DNA of 64,000 nt from Pseudoxanthomonas jiangsuensis (GCF_010093185.1 NZ_PDWL01000016.1:1-64000); one strand, 5' to 3'. Numbered from the stretch's first letter, positions 48,423-59,194 are shown. The notes: generated by a model from the sequence alone, not told the origin. A program made the numbers and translations.

Positions 48423-51400
48423 ATGTCCGGGTTCGTCCACCTCCACGTCCACACCGAGTATTCGCTTGCGGACTCGACCATCCGCGTGCCTGAGAAACCG
48501 GACCAGGCCGACCCGGCCAAGGCCAAGCAGGCCAACCTGCTCAGCCGCGCGGTCGAGCTGGGCCTGCCGGCGCTGGCGGTCACCGACCTCAACAACCTGT
48601 TCGCCCTGATCAAGTTCTACAAGGCGGCCGAGGCGGTGGGGGTCAAGCCGATCGCCGGCGCCGACCTGGCCGTGGCCGGCGGCCCGGGCGAGGCGCCGTG
48701 GCGGCTGACCGCGCTGGTGCGCGACCACGGCGGCTACCTCAACCTGTCGCGGCTGCTGACCCGCGCCTGGATGGAAGGCCACCGCGCCGAGGGCGGGGTG
48801 GCGGTGCGGCCCGAATGGGTGCGCGACTGCGCCTCCGGCCTGGTCCTGCTGGCCGGGCGCGAGAGCCTGGCCGGGCGCCTGGCCGCGGAGAACCGCCACG
48901 ACCTGGCCGAGCAGCAGCTGGCCGACTGGCGCAGCGCCTTTGGCGAGAACCTGTGCCTGGAGCTGACCCGTACCGGCCGCGACGGCGAGGAGGCGTTCAA
49001 CGCCTTCGCCCTGCACGCCTCGGCCGCGCGCGGGATCCCGGTGGTGGCCTCCAACGACGTGCGCTTCCTGGACAAGGACGGCTTCGACGCGCACGAGGCG
49101 CGCGTCTGCATCGCCTCCGGGCGGGTGCTGGACGACCCCAAGCGCCCGCGCGACTACAGCCCCGAGCAGTACCTGAAGTCGGCCGCCGAAATGGCGGAGC
49201 TGTTCGCCGACGTGCCCGACGCGGTCGCCAACACGCTGGAACTGGCACGCCGCTGCAACCTCGAGCTGACCCTGGGCAAGTACGCGCTGCCGGACTACCC
49301 GGTGCCCGACGATGAAACCCTGGACAGCTGGATCCGCAAGCAGTCGCACGAGGGCCTGGAAGCGCGCCTGGCGAAGACCCCGCTGGCGCCCGGCAGGACC
49401 CGCCAGGACTACATCGAGCGCCTGGACTTCGAGCTCGACACCATCATCAAGATGGGCTTCCCCGGCTACTTCCTGATCGTGGCCGACTTCATCCAGTGGG
49501 GGAAGAACCACGGCATCCCGATCGGCCCGGGGCGCGGCTCCGGCGCCGGCTCGCTGGTGGCCTGGGCGCTGCAGATCACCGACCTGGACCCGCTGCCGTA
49601 CAACCTGCTGTTCGAGCGCTTCCTCAACCCGGAACGCGTGTCGATGCCCGACTTCGACATCGACTTCTGCATGGACCGGCGCGACGAGGTGATCGACTAC
49701 GTCGCCCGCAAGTACGGGCGCGATCGGGTCAGCCAGATCATCACCTACGGCACCATGGCGGCCAAAGCGGTGGTGCGCGACTCCGGGCGCGTGCTCGGCT
49801 GCCCCTACGGCTTCGTCGACTCGGTCGCCAAGCTGATCCCCAACATCCTCGGGATCACGCTCAAGGACGCGATGGGCGAAGGCAAGGACAGCGAGATGGC
49901 CTCGGCCGAGCTGATCCAGCGCTACGGCGCCGAGGAGGACGTGCGCGACCTGATCGACCTCGCCCGCCAGCTCGAGGACCTGACCCGCAACGCCGGCAAG
50001 CACGCCGGCGGCGTGGTGATCGCGCCCACGCCGCTGCACACCTTCTGCCCGCTGTTCGCCGAACACGACCACGACGGCCTGGGCCGCAACCCGGTCACCC
50101 AGTTCGACAAGGACGACGTCGAGGCGGTGGGCCTGGTCAAGTTCGACTTCCTCGGCCTGCGCACGCTGACGATCATCGACTGGGCGGTGAAGGCGATCAA
50201 CGTCCGCCACGCCCGCGCCGGCATCCCGCCGCTGGACATCGCCGCGCTGGAGCTGGACGACGCCCCGACCTACACCGACATCTTCGCCAACGGCAACACC
50301 GGCGCGGTGTTCCAGTTCGAATCCTCGGGCATGCGCCGGCTGCTCAAGGACGCCCGCCCCGACCGCTTCGAGGACCTGATCGCGCTGGTGTCGCTCTACC
50401 GCCCCGGGCCGATGGACCTGATCCCCTCGTTCAACGCGCGCAAGCACGGGCAGGAGGAGATCGTCTATCCCGACCCGCGCACCGAGGCGATCCTGGGCGA
50501 GACCTACGGGATCATGGTCTACCAGGAACAGGTCATGCAGATGGCGCAGATCGTCGGCGGCTACTCGCTGGGCGGCGCCGACCTGCTGCGCCGGGCGATG
50601 GGCAAGAAGGTGCCGGCCGAGATGGCCAAGCACCGCGAGATCTTCCGCGAGGGCGCGGCGAAGGGCGGGGTCGGCGAGGCCAAGGCCGACGAGATCTTCG
50701 ACCTGATGGAGAAGTTCGCCGGCTACGGCTTCAACAAGTCGCACGCCGCCGCCTACGCCCTGGTCAGCTACCAGACCGCCTGGCTCAAGCGCCACTACCC
50801 GGCCGAGTTCATGGCCGCGACCCTGTCCTCGGACATGGACAACACCGACAAGGTGGTCGGCTTCCTCAACGAGGCCCGCGGCCTCGGCCTGACCGTGCTG
50901 CCGCCGACGGTCAACGACTCGCCGTACATGTTCGAGGCGGTGGCCCCCGACACCATCCGCTACGGCCTGGGCGCGATCAAGGGCGTGGGCCGCGGCCTGT
51001 GCGAGGCGATCGTGGCCCAGCGCGAGCAGGGCGGCGACTACCGCGACCTGCTCGACTTCTGCCGGCGGGTGGACTCGACCAAGCTCAACCGCCGCGCCCT
51101 GGAGGCGATGGTCAATGCCGGCGCGCTGGACGCGCTGGGCCGCAACCGCGCCACCCTGATGCAGCAGCTGCCCGAGGTGATGAAGGCCACCGACCAGATG
51201 GCCAAGGAGGCCGCGGCCGGCCAGGTCTCGCTGTTCGGCATGCCCTCGGCCGACGAAGGTCCGGCGCTGAAGCTCGATCTGCCCGAGTGCGACGAATGGC
51301 CCCTGCGCCAGCTGCTGGACGGCGAGCGCGAGACCCTCGGCCACTACCTCAGCGGCCACCCCTTCGACCCGTACCGCGAGGAAGTGCGCGGCCTGGTCGG

Positions 51401-51998
51401 CAACGACCTGGGCGAGCTGGACAAGCTCTGGGCCGCCGGCACCAGCGGCGCCAACGAGAAGCGCAGCTGGCGGCCGGAAGTGCAGGTGGTGGTGGCCGGC
51501 CTGGTGGTCGGCCTGCGCCGCAAGGGCGACAGCCAGGTGTTCGTGCAGCTGGAGGACGGCCGCGGCCGGCTGGAATGCGGGGTGTTCGCCGAGGCCGCCG
51601 CCGAGCTGTCCAGCCTGCTGGTGCGCGACCGCGTGCTGGTCGTGCAGGGCGGCCTGCGCGAGGACGAGTTCAACGGCGGCTACAGCCTGCGGCTGAAGCA
51701 GGCCTGGGACTTCGAGCAGCTGTGCGCCCAGCACGCGCAGAGGCTGGCGTTGCGGGTGGACCTGCGCGACGCCCACACCTGGCAAAGGATCGACGAGGTG
51801 CTCGCCCGCCACCGCCCCGGTTCCACCCCGTTGCGCCTGCACCTGCAGGTCGGGCGCAAGGGCCAGGCCGCCAGCGGCGTGCTCGACCTCAACGGCGCCA
51901 ATTCGGTGCGGGTGGCGCCGCCGCTGCTCGACGCCCTGCGCGCGCAGCCGGGCGTGCGCGCGGTCAAGCTGGCGATCGGCCGGCCCTGGGTGAACTGA
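48423..51998 (+). CDS. dnaE: DNA polymerase III alpha subunit
   Basis: The protein is 1191 residues, the replicative polymerase. The PHP domain begins FVHLHVHTEYSLADSTIRVP. The catalytic palm carries GPGRGSGAGSLVAW and MPDFDIDFCMDRRDEVIDYV. The fingers contain the nucleotide-binding QFESSGMRRLLKD and SLYRPGPMDLIP. A tandem HhH and the OB domain (VVVAGLVVGLRRKGDSQVFV) follow. A beta-clamp-binding-like QVSLFGM lies near residue 940. With dnaE2 at 5789-9052 the window holds both C-family polymerases. The usual neighbour accA lies 11 kb further on. Confidence 0.97.
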   Translation: MSGFVHLHVHTEYSLADSTIRVPEKPDQADPAKAKQANLLSRAVELGLPALAVTDLNNLFALIKFYKAAEAVGVKPIAGADLAVAGGPGEAPWRLTALVRDHGGYLNLSRLLTRAWMEGHRAEGGVAVRPEWVRDCASGLVLLAGRESLAGRLAAENRHDLAEQQLADWRSAFGENLCLELTRTGRDGEEAFNAFALHASAARGIPVVASNDVRFLDKDGFDAHEARVCIASGRVLDDPKRPRDYSPEQYLKSAAEMAELFADVPDAVANTLELARRCNLELTLGKYALPDYPVPDDETLDSWIRKQSHEGLEARLAKTPLAPGRTRQDYIERLDFELDTIIKMGFPGYFLIVADFIQWGKNHGIPIGPGRGSGAGSLVAWALQITDLDPLPYNLLFERFLNPERVSMPDFDIDFCMDRRDEVIDYVARKYGRDRVSQIITYGTMAAKAVVRDSGRVLGCPYGFVDSVAKLIPNILGITLKDAMGEGKDSEMASAELIQRYGAEEDVRDLIDLARQLEDLTRNAGKHAGGVVIAPTPLHTFCPLFAEHDHDGLGRNPVTQFDKDDVEAVGLVKFDFLGLRTLTIIDWAVKAINVRHARAGIPPLDIAALELDDAPTYTDIFANGNTGAVFQFESSGMRRLLKDARPDRFEDLIALVSLYRPGPMDLIPSFNARKHGQEEIVYPDPRTEAILGETYGIMVYQEQVMQMAQIVGGYSLGGADLLRRAMGKKVPAEMAKHREIFREGAAKGGVGEAKADEIFDLMEKFAGYGFNKSHAAAYALVSYQTAWLKRHYPAEFMAATLSSDMDNTDKVVGFLNEARGLGLTVLPPTVNDSPYMFEAVAPDTIRYGLGAIKGVGRGLCEAIVAQREQGGDYRDLLDFCRRVDSTKLNRRALEAMVNAGALDALGRNRATLMQQLPEVMKATDQMAKEAAAGQVSLFGMPSADEGPALKLDLPECDEWPLRQLLDGERETLGHYLSGHPFDPYREEVRGLVGNDLGELDKLWAAGTSGANEKRSWRPEVQVVVAGLVVGLRRKGDSQVFVQLEDGRGRLECGVFAEAAAELSSLLVRDRVLVVQGGLREDEFNGGYSLRLKQAWDFEQLCAQHAQRLALRVDLRDAHTWQRIDEVLARHRPGSTPLRLHLQVGRKGQAASGVLDLNGANSVRVAPPLLDALRAQPGVRAVKLAIGRPWVN

Positions 51999-52022
51999 GC
52001 CGGCGCCCGCAGCGGCCGTCCT

Positions 52023-52376
52023 TCAGCGCTTGCGCCCGGTGGTGGCGGGCTTGGCCCTGGGCCTGGCCGGCTTCGGTGCCGGCATCAGCTCGGCCGTGCG
52101 CAGGAGCAATCGGCGCAGCGCCTCGCCGTCGTCCAGCAGCTCGTCGGCGACCGGATAGTCCTTGGCGCCCGGATACGGCGGTCTTCGCGGCAGGTCGGGC
52201 GCCAGCTCCTCGGCCGCCGCAGAAGGCTTGACGAACAGGCTGTTGTCGCAGGCGAAGGCCACCACCTTGCCGTCCAGGTAGAACGCGTATTCGCCGAACA
52301 TCCTGCGGCTGGACAGGCGCGCGCCGAGCCCGGCCTGCTCGCTCACGTAGTCGACGAAATCGCGGTCGGTGGCCAT
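52023..52376 (-). CDS. TfoX/Sxy N-terminal-domain protein
   Basis: The protein is 117 residues. The conserved TfoX_N pattern is FVDYVSEQAGLGARLSSRRM followed by FGEYAFYLDGKVVAFACDNS and KDYPVADELLDDGEAL. The C-terminal 25 residues are Pro/Lys/Arg-rich. Full-length TfoX regulates competence in some gammaproteobacteria. Stand-alone N-domains like this are common, and their role is unknown. It lies 14 nt downstream of galM on the same strand and converges with dnaE. Confidence 0.87.
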   Translation of the reverse strand: MATDRDFVDYVSEQAGLGARLSSRRMFGEYAFYLDGKVVAFACDNSLFVKPSAAAEELAPDLPRRPPYPGAKDYPVADELLDDGEALRRLLLRTAELMPAPKPARPRAKPATTGRKR

Positions 52377-52390
52377 GCGGCGCGCCTCCT

Positions 52391-53449
52391 TCAGGGCAGT
52401 TCGAGCGCCGCGGCCACCGCCTTCCAGTCGCGGTCGCGCCCCGGCACCGCGAAACGGTAGCCGATGTCGCGCCGGTACGTCTGCCCCGGGCGCAGGATCG
52501 CCGGCGGGAACGCCGGCCGGTTCGGCGCATCCGGATAGTCCTGCGGCTCCAGGCACAGGCCGCGCCCAAGGCCCGGATGCTGGATGTCCAGGCCGTGGCC
52601 GCCGTACAGCTGCAACGCCGGCGCATCGCAGTCGATGCGCATCGCCACTCCGCTGTGCGGCGAATACAGCGCGGCGCAGTAGCCGTGCCCGGGGTCCAGC
52701 ACCAGGCAGTGGTCGTAGCCGCCGCCGGCGCGCAGCTGCGGATCGGCCGGATCGGCGTTCGCGTGCAGCGTGGCCGCGCGGCGGAAGTCGAACGGCGTGC
52801 CGGCCACGGCGGCCACCGCGCCGGTGGGGATCAGCGCGGCGTCCACCGGCAGGTAGCCGGCGGCAGGCACCTGCAGCCACTGCGCCGCGGCCGGCACCGC
52901 CGGATCGCCGGCGAGGTTGAAATAGGGATGGTGGGTGGGATTGAACGGCGTGGCCGCATCGGTCCGCGCCTCGAAGCGCAGGTCGAGCCGGTCCGGATGC
53001 AGGCGGTAGCTGGCGGTGACCTCGAGGTTGCCCGGGTAGCCTTCCTCACCATCCGGCGAGCGGTAATGCAGCACCAGCAGGTCGCGGCGATGCTCGCGCA
53101 CCGTCCACAGCCTGCGGCCGAAGCCGAGCAGGCCGCCGTGCAGGTGGTGGCGGCCTTCGTTCGCCGCCAGTTGGTAATCGCGGCCATCCAGTGCGAACGC
53201 CGCACCGCCGATGCGGTTGCCGTAGCGCCCGACCAGGATCCCCAGGTACCCCGGATCGGCGAAGTAGGCGCGCGCATCGGCCAGGCCCAGGACCAGGTCG
53301 ATCCGGCGGTCCGCCACCGGCAACTGCAGCCGGGCGAGGATCCCGCCCAGGTCCAGGATCTGCGCGCACAGGCCGTCGCCGTCGCCGAGCCGGTAGGCGT
53401 GCACCGCGGTGCCGTCGTCGAGCTGGCCGAAAGGCCGGATCCGTTCCAT
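52391..53449 (-). CDS. galM: Aldose 1-epimerase (mutarotase)
   Basis: The protein is 352 residues. It interconverts alpha and beta anomers of aldoses. The catalytic His pair lies in NEGRHHLHGG and FNPTHHPYFNLAG, the sugar-contact Asp in GGYDHCLVLD, and the catalytic Glu in GLCLEPQDYPDAPNRPAF. No signal peptide follows the ATG at 53449, which has GGAG upstream. L-arabinose released by the neighbouring arabinan enzymes is a reasonable substrate. It is divergent from the TonB receptor gene across a 606-bp gap. Confidence 0.92.
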   Translation of the reverse strand: MERIRPFGQLDDGTAVHAYRLGDGDGLCAQILDLGGILARLQLPVADRRIDLVLGLADARAYFADPGYLGILVGRYGNRIGGAAFALDGRDYQLAANEGRHHLHGGLLGFGRRLWTVREHRRDLLVLHYRSPDGEEGYPGNLEVTASYRLHPDRLDLRFEARTDAATPFNPTHHPYFNLAGDPAVPAAAQWLQVPAAGYLPVDAALIPTGAVAAVAGTPFDFRRAATLHANADPADPQLRAGGGYDHCLVLDPGHGYCAALYSPHSGVAMRIDCDAPALQLYGGHGLDIQHPGLGRGLCLEPQDYPDAPNRPAFPPAILRPGQTYRRDIGYRFAVPGRDRDWKAVAAALELP

Positions 53450-53597
53450 TCCCGCTCCGCGTCGCTGCTGGCCGGCCTTTCCGGCGGCCAGAAGGATAGT
53501 CGGCACGCCGCGCCGCAACCATGCCGGCACGGGCATCGCGGGTGCGCCGGAATGCATCCCGGCGCCGGTGGCCGTGTCCACCGGGATAGCGGCAGAT

Positions 53598-53645
53598 AAC
53601 GATATCCGTTCCTGCATCCTTGCCTTCCGTAAATTCATTGGAAGG
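53598..53645. promoter_or_regulatory. Dyads near the probable arabinan-receptor promoter
   Basis: AACG-ATATC-CGTT (53598-53610) and CCTTCC-N11-GGAAGG (53623-53645) are inverted repeats in the AT-richest part of the 606-bp gap, with TATAGA at 53647 as a possible -10 for the plus strand. They may be regulator sites for the receptor or galM. Evidence is only sequence symmetry. Confidence 0.3.
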
Positions 53646-53815
53646 TTATAGAACGCGCCACTATGCTCGGCCCTGCTCCATCCCCGTACGCGCCGAATCC
53701 GTGCGTCGATTCACGGATGGACACGCCGGCCATGATCCATGCGCCCGGCGACAACTCGGGTTGATCGCGTCTGCAGTAGACCGGGAGGGGTTGAGTTGAC
53801 GACGCTCATAGACGA

Positions 53816-53833
53816 CGGCATGCGTGCATGCCG
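53816..53833. promoter_or_regulatory. Perfect 8-2-8 palindrome upstream of the arabinan TonB receptor
   Basis: CGGCATGC-GT-GCATGCCG is a perfect dyad 223 bp before the receptor ATG, of the size bound by LacI- or GntR-type sugar regulators. No regulator gene is within the locus. The rest of the gap up to 54055 shows nothing else I can assign. Confidence 0.4.
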
Positions 53834-54055
53834 CGCTGGCGGACTGTTGCCGTCCGTCCTGCCGCTCCCGGCGCGCGCCCTTGGCGCGGATGCCCTTCCC
53901 ATGCCTTTCCCGGGTTCCGACCCGTCGCTTCCGCACGTCCCCGGGCGCCCGCGCCGCATGCCTGCGGGCATCGCCGGCCATCGCCCGCACGGTGCCGCCA
54001 ACGCATCGTCCCGGCTGCACGTCTCCATCCACCCAACGCTTTTGGAGTCCCTGCG

Positions 54056-56878
54056 ATGAACCGTCCGAACCCGCGTTCCCTGCGCCTGGCCGCCCTGCCC
54101 GCGGCGCTGGCCATGGCCCTGGCCGCCGCACCGGCCCTGGCCCAGCAGGCGCCCCGCCTCTGCCCCACCGCGGAAGACCCGCAAGCCCCCTGCCCGGCGG
54201 CGAACGCCGACGCCACCGAGCTGGACAAGGTCGAGGTCCGCGGCATGCGCGCCAGCATGATGAGCGCGCTGGCGCTCAAGCAGGGCTCGATGCAGCTGGT
54301 CGACGCGATCGTCGCCGAGGACATCGGCAAGTTCCCGGACAACAACCTGGTCGAGGCCCTGCAGAGGGTGATGGGCGTGCAGACCACCGACCGCGGCGGC
54401 GGCGAGGTGACCACGGTCTCGATCCGCGGCCTCAACGACGTCACCACCACCATCAACGGCCGCAACATCTTCACCGCCTCCGGCCGCGCGGTCGCGCTGG
54501 CCGACATCCCGGCCAGCCTGCTGGCCAGCACCGAGATCTACAAGACCCGCTCGGCCGACCTGATCGAGACCGGCATCGCCGGCGTGATCGACATCCATAC
54601 CCACCGCCCGTTCGACTTCGACGGCAGCAAGGTCGTGCTGGCCGCGCGCACCATCTACCAGGAGCAGGCCGGCAAGGCCGACCCCAACGTCAGCGCCCTG
54701 TTCTCCAACACTTGGAACACCGGCAACGGCCGCTTCGGCGCCCTGGCCAACATCTCCTATGCCGAGACCCACTACCGCGACCAGAGCGTGACCGCCGGCG
54801 CGATGGTGCCGTTCTTCGGCGCCGAGGCACCGGCCGGCTTCGTGCCGTACGAGCGCATCCCGACCTCGATCAACGGCCAGGAAGTGTGGCAGCCGGGCCT
54901 GGTCTCGGGCCTGCCGTACAACGCCGGCGCCACAGTGCCGGTCAACGGCGAGCAGTACGAATACCTGCTGTCGCGCGATGCGATCTTCGCCAGCGACCTC
55001 ACCGGCAAGCGCGAGCGTCCGGCGGCCAACGTCTCCTTTCAGTGGGCGCCGAACGAGCGCTCCGAGTACCTGTTCGAGGCCTTCTACAACGGCTACCGCA
55101 ACGAGTCGTTCAACTCGCTGCTGTTCTCCTTCGTCGACTGGTGGGGCGCGCTGGGCGACAACCCGGCCCAGAGCATCGAGCTGATCCCCGGCACCAACAT
55201 CATGAAGTCGCGCACCGTCGGCTTCCCCTACAACTTCACCAGCGGCGACCTGTCCACCGGCAAGACCGACAGCTACCTCTACGCCCTGGGCGGCAAGTGG
55301 GAGGTGGGCGACCGGCTCAAGCTCAAGTCCGAGCTGACCTACCAGGAAAGCGACTTCGAGTCCGACTTCTTCGCCATGCGCGCCGACCGGGTGACCCGCG
55401 AGGTCTGGGTCGACTTCAACCAGGGCGGCGGCGTGCCCGGCTTCGGCTTCAACGACGACCCGGCCACCCCGGACATCGACGAGAGCAACAGCGCCGACCC
55501 GGCGCAATGGGGCATCGCCCAGCTCTACGACAACGCCAACTACTCGCGCGGCGACGCCACCACCTTCACCTTCGACGGCGACTACGCCGCGGAGTGGGGT
55601 CCGCTGCACCGGATCACCTTCGGCCTGCGCCACGACGACCGCAACGCCAGCGAGGGCCAGCGCACCGCCGACGCCGGCGGCTGCGACCGCGCCCTGGCCG
55701 CCTGCACCTTCGCCGGTAACCCGGGCCTGGCCTGGGTCAACAGCGGCTTCTTCGACGGCCGCTCCGACGTGCCGACCTCGTGGATCGTGCCCAACGGCCA
55801 CTACATCCGGGCCAACGCCGACGCCTTCCGCGAGCTGTACGGCCTGGACACCAGCGACCAGCTGGTCCTGGCCGAGAACTTCAACGTCGGCGAGGCCACC
55901 ACCGCGGCCTACCTGCAGGGCGAGTTCGCCACCGAGTTCGGCCTGGACGGCCAGGTCGGCCTGCGCTACGTCAACGTCGAGACCGACATGACCTTCGGCG
56001 CCGGCAGTGCCTCGGCCAGCGCCTCCAAGCTGCTGCCCAGCCTGATGCTGCGCTACAGCTTCACCCCCGACCTGATGCTGCGCCTGGCCTACGGCCAGAC
56101 CCTGCGCCGCCCCGGCTTCGCCCAGCTCAACCCCAACATCATCTACGTCGAGGACGTGACCAACATCGGCTACGGCACCGCCAGCGGCGGCAACCCGAAC
56201 CTCAAGCCGACCGAGTCGAAGAACTACGACCTGTCGCTGGAGTGGTACTTCGCCCCGGGCAGCGCGATCTACGGCACCCTGTTCCGGCGCGACATCGAGG
56301 GCATGGTCAGCGACTTCCGCCGGCGGGTGACCTGGGACGGCTACGACTACATCCTGACCCAGCCGGACAACGCCTCCGACGGCAAGCTCGAGGGCCTGGA
56401 GCTGGGCCTGGTCTACTTCCCGGAGAACCTGCCCGGCCTGCTCGACGGCCTGGGCGTGCAGGCCAGCTACACCGCGCTGGACTCCAGCCAGGACATCCCG
56501 GTCACCAACAGCGCCGGCGAGGTCGTCGGCTCGCAGTCCACGCCGATGTTCGGCATCTCCGACAGTTCCTACAGCGTGGTCCTGGCCTACGAGAAGAGCC
56601 GCTTCTCGGCCCGCCTGTCCTACGTCTGGCGCGACGACTTCCTGCACCACTACGAGGCGGCGCTGTTCGCCAACCCGCTGGGCGTGTACTTCAACGCCGA
56701 GAGCAGCATGGACTTCCAGCTCAGCTACGATGCCAGCGACGACTGGACGGTGACCTTCGACGCCACCAACCTGACCAACGAGCTGTACCAGAGCTATTAC
56801 CAGTACCCGGGCACCCACAACTTCGGCAGCGCGCTGTACAGCCGGACCTTCGCCCTGGGACTGCGCTACCGCTTCTGA
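54056..56878 (+). CDS. TonB-dependent receptor, probable arabino-oligosaccharide importer
   Basis: The protein is 940 residues. The signal peptide ([20 protein letters not shown]) is followed directly by a TonB-box region ([10 protein letters not shown]) and the plug ([40 protein letters not shown]). A barrel ending [11 protein letters not shown] closes the protein. There is no STN domain, unlike the receptor at 19578. The plug wording [12 protein letters not shown] and [14 protein letters not shown] is the sugar-type receptor class of Xanthomonads and Caulobacter. The ATG at 54056 has GGAG 9 nt upstream. It lies 76 nt before the GH51 gene, so both are probably one transcript. Confidence 0.92.
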   Translation: MNRPNPRSLRLAALPAALAMALAAAPALAQQAPRLCPTAEDPQAPCPAANADATELDKVEVRGMRASMMSALALKQGSMQLVDAIVAEDIGKFPDNNLVEALQRVMGVQTTDRGGGEVTTVSIRGLNDVTTTINGRNIFTASGRAVALADIPASLLASTEIYKTRSADLIETGIAGVIDIHTHRPFDFDGSKVVLAARTIYQEQAGKADPNVSALFSNTWNTGNGRFGALANISYAETHYRDQSVTAGAMVPFFGAEAPAGFVPYERIPTSINGQEVWQPGLVSGLPYNAGATVPVNGEQYEYLLSRDAIFASDLTGKRERPAANVSFQWAPNERSEYLFEAFYNGYRNESFNSLLFSFVDWWGALGDNPAQSIELIPGTNIMKSRTVGFPYNFTSGDLSTGKTDSYLYALGGKWEVGDRLKLKSELTYQESDFESDFFAMRADRVTREVWVDFNQGGGVPGFGFNDDPATPDIDESNSADPAQWGIAQLYDNANYSRGDATTFTFDGDYAAEWGPLHRITFGLRHDDRNASEGQRTADAGGCDRALAACTFAGNPGLAWVNSGFFDGRSDVPTSWIVPNGHYIRANADAFRELYGLDTSDQLVLAENFNVGEATTAAYLQGEFATEFGLDGQVGLRYVNVETDMTFGAGSASASASKLLPSLMLRYSFTPDLMLRLAYGQTLRRPGFAQLNPNIIYVEDVTNIGYGTASGGNPNLKPTESKNYDLSLEWYFAPGSAIYGTLFRRDIEGMVSDFRRRVTWDGYDYILTQPDNASDGKLEGLELGLVYFPENLPGLLDGLGVQASYTALDSSQDIPVTNSAGEVVGSQSTPMFGISDSSYSVVLAYEKSRFSARLSYVWRDDFLHHYEAALFANPLGVYFNAESSMDFQLSYDASDDWTVTFDATNLTNELYQSYYQYPGTHNFGSALYSRTFALGLRYRF

Positions 56879-56954
56879 GCCGCCGGCCCGGGCGCACCGA
56901 GCGCCCGGGCACTGCCGCTCGGCCACCTCCGCTCCGCAACCTCCGAGGCAAGAC

Positions 56955-58511
56955 ATGCTGAAGCAGACCCTGCGCACGCTGGCGCTGACCTCCGCCCTGC
57001 TCGCCGCCGGCATCGCCGGCGCCCAGGACCGGGTCCAGGCCAAAGCCACCCTGCGCGCCGACCAGCCTGGCGACACCGTCAGCCGGAACATCTTCGGCCA
57101 GTTCGCCGAACACCTGGGCTACGGCATCTACGGCGGCATCTGGGTCGGCGAGGACTCGAAGATCCCCAACACCCGCGGCTACCGCAACGACGTGGTCGCC
57201 GCCCTGCGCGCGCTCAAGGTACCGGTGGTGCGCTGGCCCGGCGGCTGCTTCGCCGACGAGTACTACTGGCGCGACGGCGTCGGCCCGCGCGCCACCCGCA
57301 GGGTCAAGATCAACACCCACTGGGGCGGCGTCACCGAGCCCAACAGCTTCGGCACCCACGAGTTCATGGACTTCGCCGAGCTGATCGGCACCGATCCCTA
57401 CGTATCCGGCAACGTCGGCAGCGGCTCGCCGCGGGAGATGGCCGAATGGGTCGAGTACATGACCTACGAGGGCAAGTCCTCGCTGGCCGAGGAGCGCCGC
57501 CGCAACGGCCGCGACCAGCCCTGGAAGCTGCCCTACTTCGGCATCGGCAACGAGATGTGGGGCTGCGGCGGCAACCTCACCGCCGAGCAGGCGGCCAACC
57601 TGCACCGCCAGTACCAGACCTTCGTCAAGGTCCCGGCCGGCCAGCGCGTCGCCAAGGTCGCCGCCGGCGCCAACGTCGACGACTACCACTGGACCGAGAC
57701 GATGATGCGCATCGCCGGCAAGCACATGGATGCGCTGTCGCTGCACTACTACACCATCCCCGGCGGCTGGCCGCCGCGCGGCTCGTCCCTGGAGTTCGAC
57801 GAGGCCGCCTGGATCGAGACCCTGTCCGGCGCCCTGCGCATGGACGAACTGATCCGCAAGCACGGCGCGATCATGGACAAGTACGACCCTGAGAAGAAGG
57901 TCGCGCTGTACGTGGACGAATGGGGCACCTGGTACGCCGGCCTCGAAGGCGTGAACCCGGGCTTCCTGCACCAGCAGAACACCCTGCGCGACGCCCTGGT
58001 CGCCTCCCTGCACTTCGACATATTCAGCGCCCACGCCGACCGGGTGAAGATGGCCAACATCGCGCAGATGGTGAACGTGCTGCAGGCGATGATCCTGACC
58101 CGGGACGCGCAGATGCTGCTGACTCCGACCTACCACGTGTTCGAGATGTACCTGCCCTGGCAGGACGCGACCCGGTTGCCGCTGGAGATCGAGGCGCCGC
58201 AGTACCGCCACGGCGAAGTCTCGGTCCCGGCGGTGCACGGCTCGGCGGTGCGCGGCAAGGACGGCAAGGTCTACGTGGCCCTGACCAACCTCGATCCCGA
58301 CCGCGCCGCGGATGTTTCGGCGGCGGTGAACGGCCTGCGCGCCGCCTCGGTGTCCGGGCGGGTGCTGACCGCCGGATCGATCACCGCGCACAACACCTTC
58401 GAGGCGCCCGAGAGCGTGCGGCCGACCGCCTTCGAGGGCGCCCGTCTCGATGGCGGCGCGCTGAAGGTGGCCCTGCCGCCGAAGTCGGTGGTGGTGCTGC
58501 GGCTGGAGTGA
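56955..58511 (+). CDS. Exported alpha-L-arabinofuranosidase, GH51
   Basis: The protein is 518 residues. Signal peptide [20 protein letters not shown] with cleavage after AGA. GH51 signatures: [40 protein letters not shown], acid/base E200 in GIGNEMWG and nucleophile E322 in [12 protein letters not shown]-terminal beta-sandwich ends [10 protein letters not shown]. The enzyme removes terminal alpha-L-arabinofuranosyl groups from arabinan or arabinoxylan fragments, here probably in the periplasm. Most GH51 enzymes are cytoplasmic, so the exported form fits a receptor-fed pathway. A strong terminator follows. Confidence 0.95.
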   Translation: MLKQTLRTLALTSALLAAGIAGAQDRVQAKATLRADQPGDTVSRNIFGQFAEHLGYGIYGGIWVGEDSKIPNTRGYRNDVVAALRALKVPVVRWPGGCFADEYYWRDGVGPRATRRVKINTHWGGVTEPNSFGTHEFMDFAELIGTDPYVSGNVGSGSPREMAEWVEYMTYEGKSSLAEERRRNGRDQPWKLPYFGIGNEMWGCGGNLTAEQAANLHRQYQTFVKVPAGQRVAKVAAGANVDDYHWTETMMRIAGKHMDALSLHYYTIPGGWPPRGSSLEFDEAAWIETLSGALRMDELIRKHGAIMDKYDPEKKVALYVDEWGTWYAGLEGVNPGFLHQQNTLRDALVASLHFDIFSAHADRVKMANIAQMVNVLQAMILTRDAQMLLTPTYHVFEMYLPWQDATRLPLEIEAPQYRHGEVSVPAVHGSAVRGKDGKVYVALTNLDPDRAADVSAAVNGLRAASVSGRVLTAGSITAHNTFEAPESVRPTAFEGARLDGGALKVALPPKSVVVLRLE

Positions 58512-58533
58512 ACCAGGCCTCCCGCCGGCGAAA

Positions 58534-58563
58534 GGACAGGGCGCTCCGGCGCCCTGTCCTTTT
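58534..58563 (+). terminator. Rho-independent terminator of the TonB receptor-GH51 operon
   Basis: GGACAGGGCGC / GCGCCCTGTCC is an 11-bp perfect stem with TCCG loop, followed by TTTT, starting 22 nt after the GH51 stop. On the minus strand AAAGG precedes it, so it may also end the toxin-antitoxin transcript. Confidence 0.9.
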
Positions 58564-58582
58564 GCGCTTGCACCGCCAGCCC

Positions 58583-58903
58583 TCAGTCGCGCCCGTAGCC
58601 GCCTTCGCGCTGGGCGCGGATCGCCAGTACCAGGGCCGTATCGATCACCGGCAGATACCGGTACAGGGCCACATCACCCTGCACACCCCGGCCGATCAGG
58701 AGTTCACGCCGCTCGCCGCGGGTCGGACGCCCGATCAGCGGATTGTCCCTGAGAACATCGAAGGCACTGACGATGGCAGCGACGCGTGTCTCGATGGCCT
58801 GGCTGTCGTGGTCACGGAGGTGATCGATGATTCGATCCAGATCCTCGAGCACGCCCGGGTCCAGGCTGACATGTGCCACGTCAGCGGCCGGGCTTGCGGG
58901 CAA
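58583..58903 (-). CDS. ParE/RelE-family toxin
   Basis: The protein is 106 residues. The pattern VSLDPGVLEDLDRIIDHLRD, IVSAFDVLRDNPLIGRPTRG, ERRELLIGRGVQGDVALYRY and VLAIRAQREGGYGRD is the ParE-type fold with the RAQREGGY ending. The gene overlaps the 3' end of its antitoxin gene by 23 nt. The true start could be a later codon, since the first ~11 residues are outside the fold. It sits tail-to-tail with the GH51 transcript, 20 nt after the terminator stem. Confidence 0.85.
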   Translation of the reverse strand: MPASPAADVAHVSLDPGVLEDLDRIIDHLRDHDSQAIETRVAAIVSAFDVLRDNPLIGRPTRGERRELLIGRGVQGDVALYRYLPVIDTALVLAIRAQREGGYGRD

Positions 58904-59165
58904 CGGGACGCTTCACGGGCTTCCCGGCGAGCCTGTCCTTCAGATAGTCGCGCGCGTCTTCCCAAGGGATGCTCTCGCCCGACTCCAGGAAACGCGCGTA
59001 GCGTGCGTCCGCCAAGGCATGGAAAGCAGCCCGTTGCTCGGCCTGTTCGGCCTTCTCCGCGATCGCCTCGAGGATGAAGTTGTGTGAAGTGGTACCCGCT
59101 TCCTTCGCCACCCGTGCGATGCGGGCCTTGAGCTCTTCGGACAAGCGGATGGTGGTCGTGCTCAT
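58881..59165 (-). CDS. Ribbon-helix-helix antitoxin
   Basis: The protein is 94 residues. The N-terminal STTTIRLSEELKARIARVAK, then EAGTTSHNFILEAIAEKAEQ is a CopG/ParD-type ribbon-helix-helix. The middle ARYARFLESGESIPWEDARD is the tail motif of antitoxins partnering ParE. The C-terminus is rich in Lys/Arg/Pro (KPVKRPVARKPGR). An imperfect 22-bp dyad lies 30 bp upstream. The pair is inserted between the two halves of the arabinan locus. Confidence 0.87.
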   Translation of the reverse strand: MSTTTIRLSEELKARIARVAKEAGTTSHNFILEAIAEKAEQAEQRAAFHALADARYARFLESGESIPWEDARDYLKDRLAGKPVKRPVARKPGR

Positions 59166-59194
59166 GCTCGTGCTCCGCCGGGGATCCGGACGCA

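Noticed and set aside
48378..51842. 1154-codon open frame antisense to dnaE
   Set aside because: It is a GC-rich codon-position artefact; composition is dominated by Val, Gly, Gln and His with no recognisable domain, while dnaE in the other strand is unambiguous.
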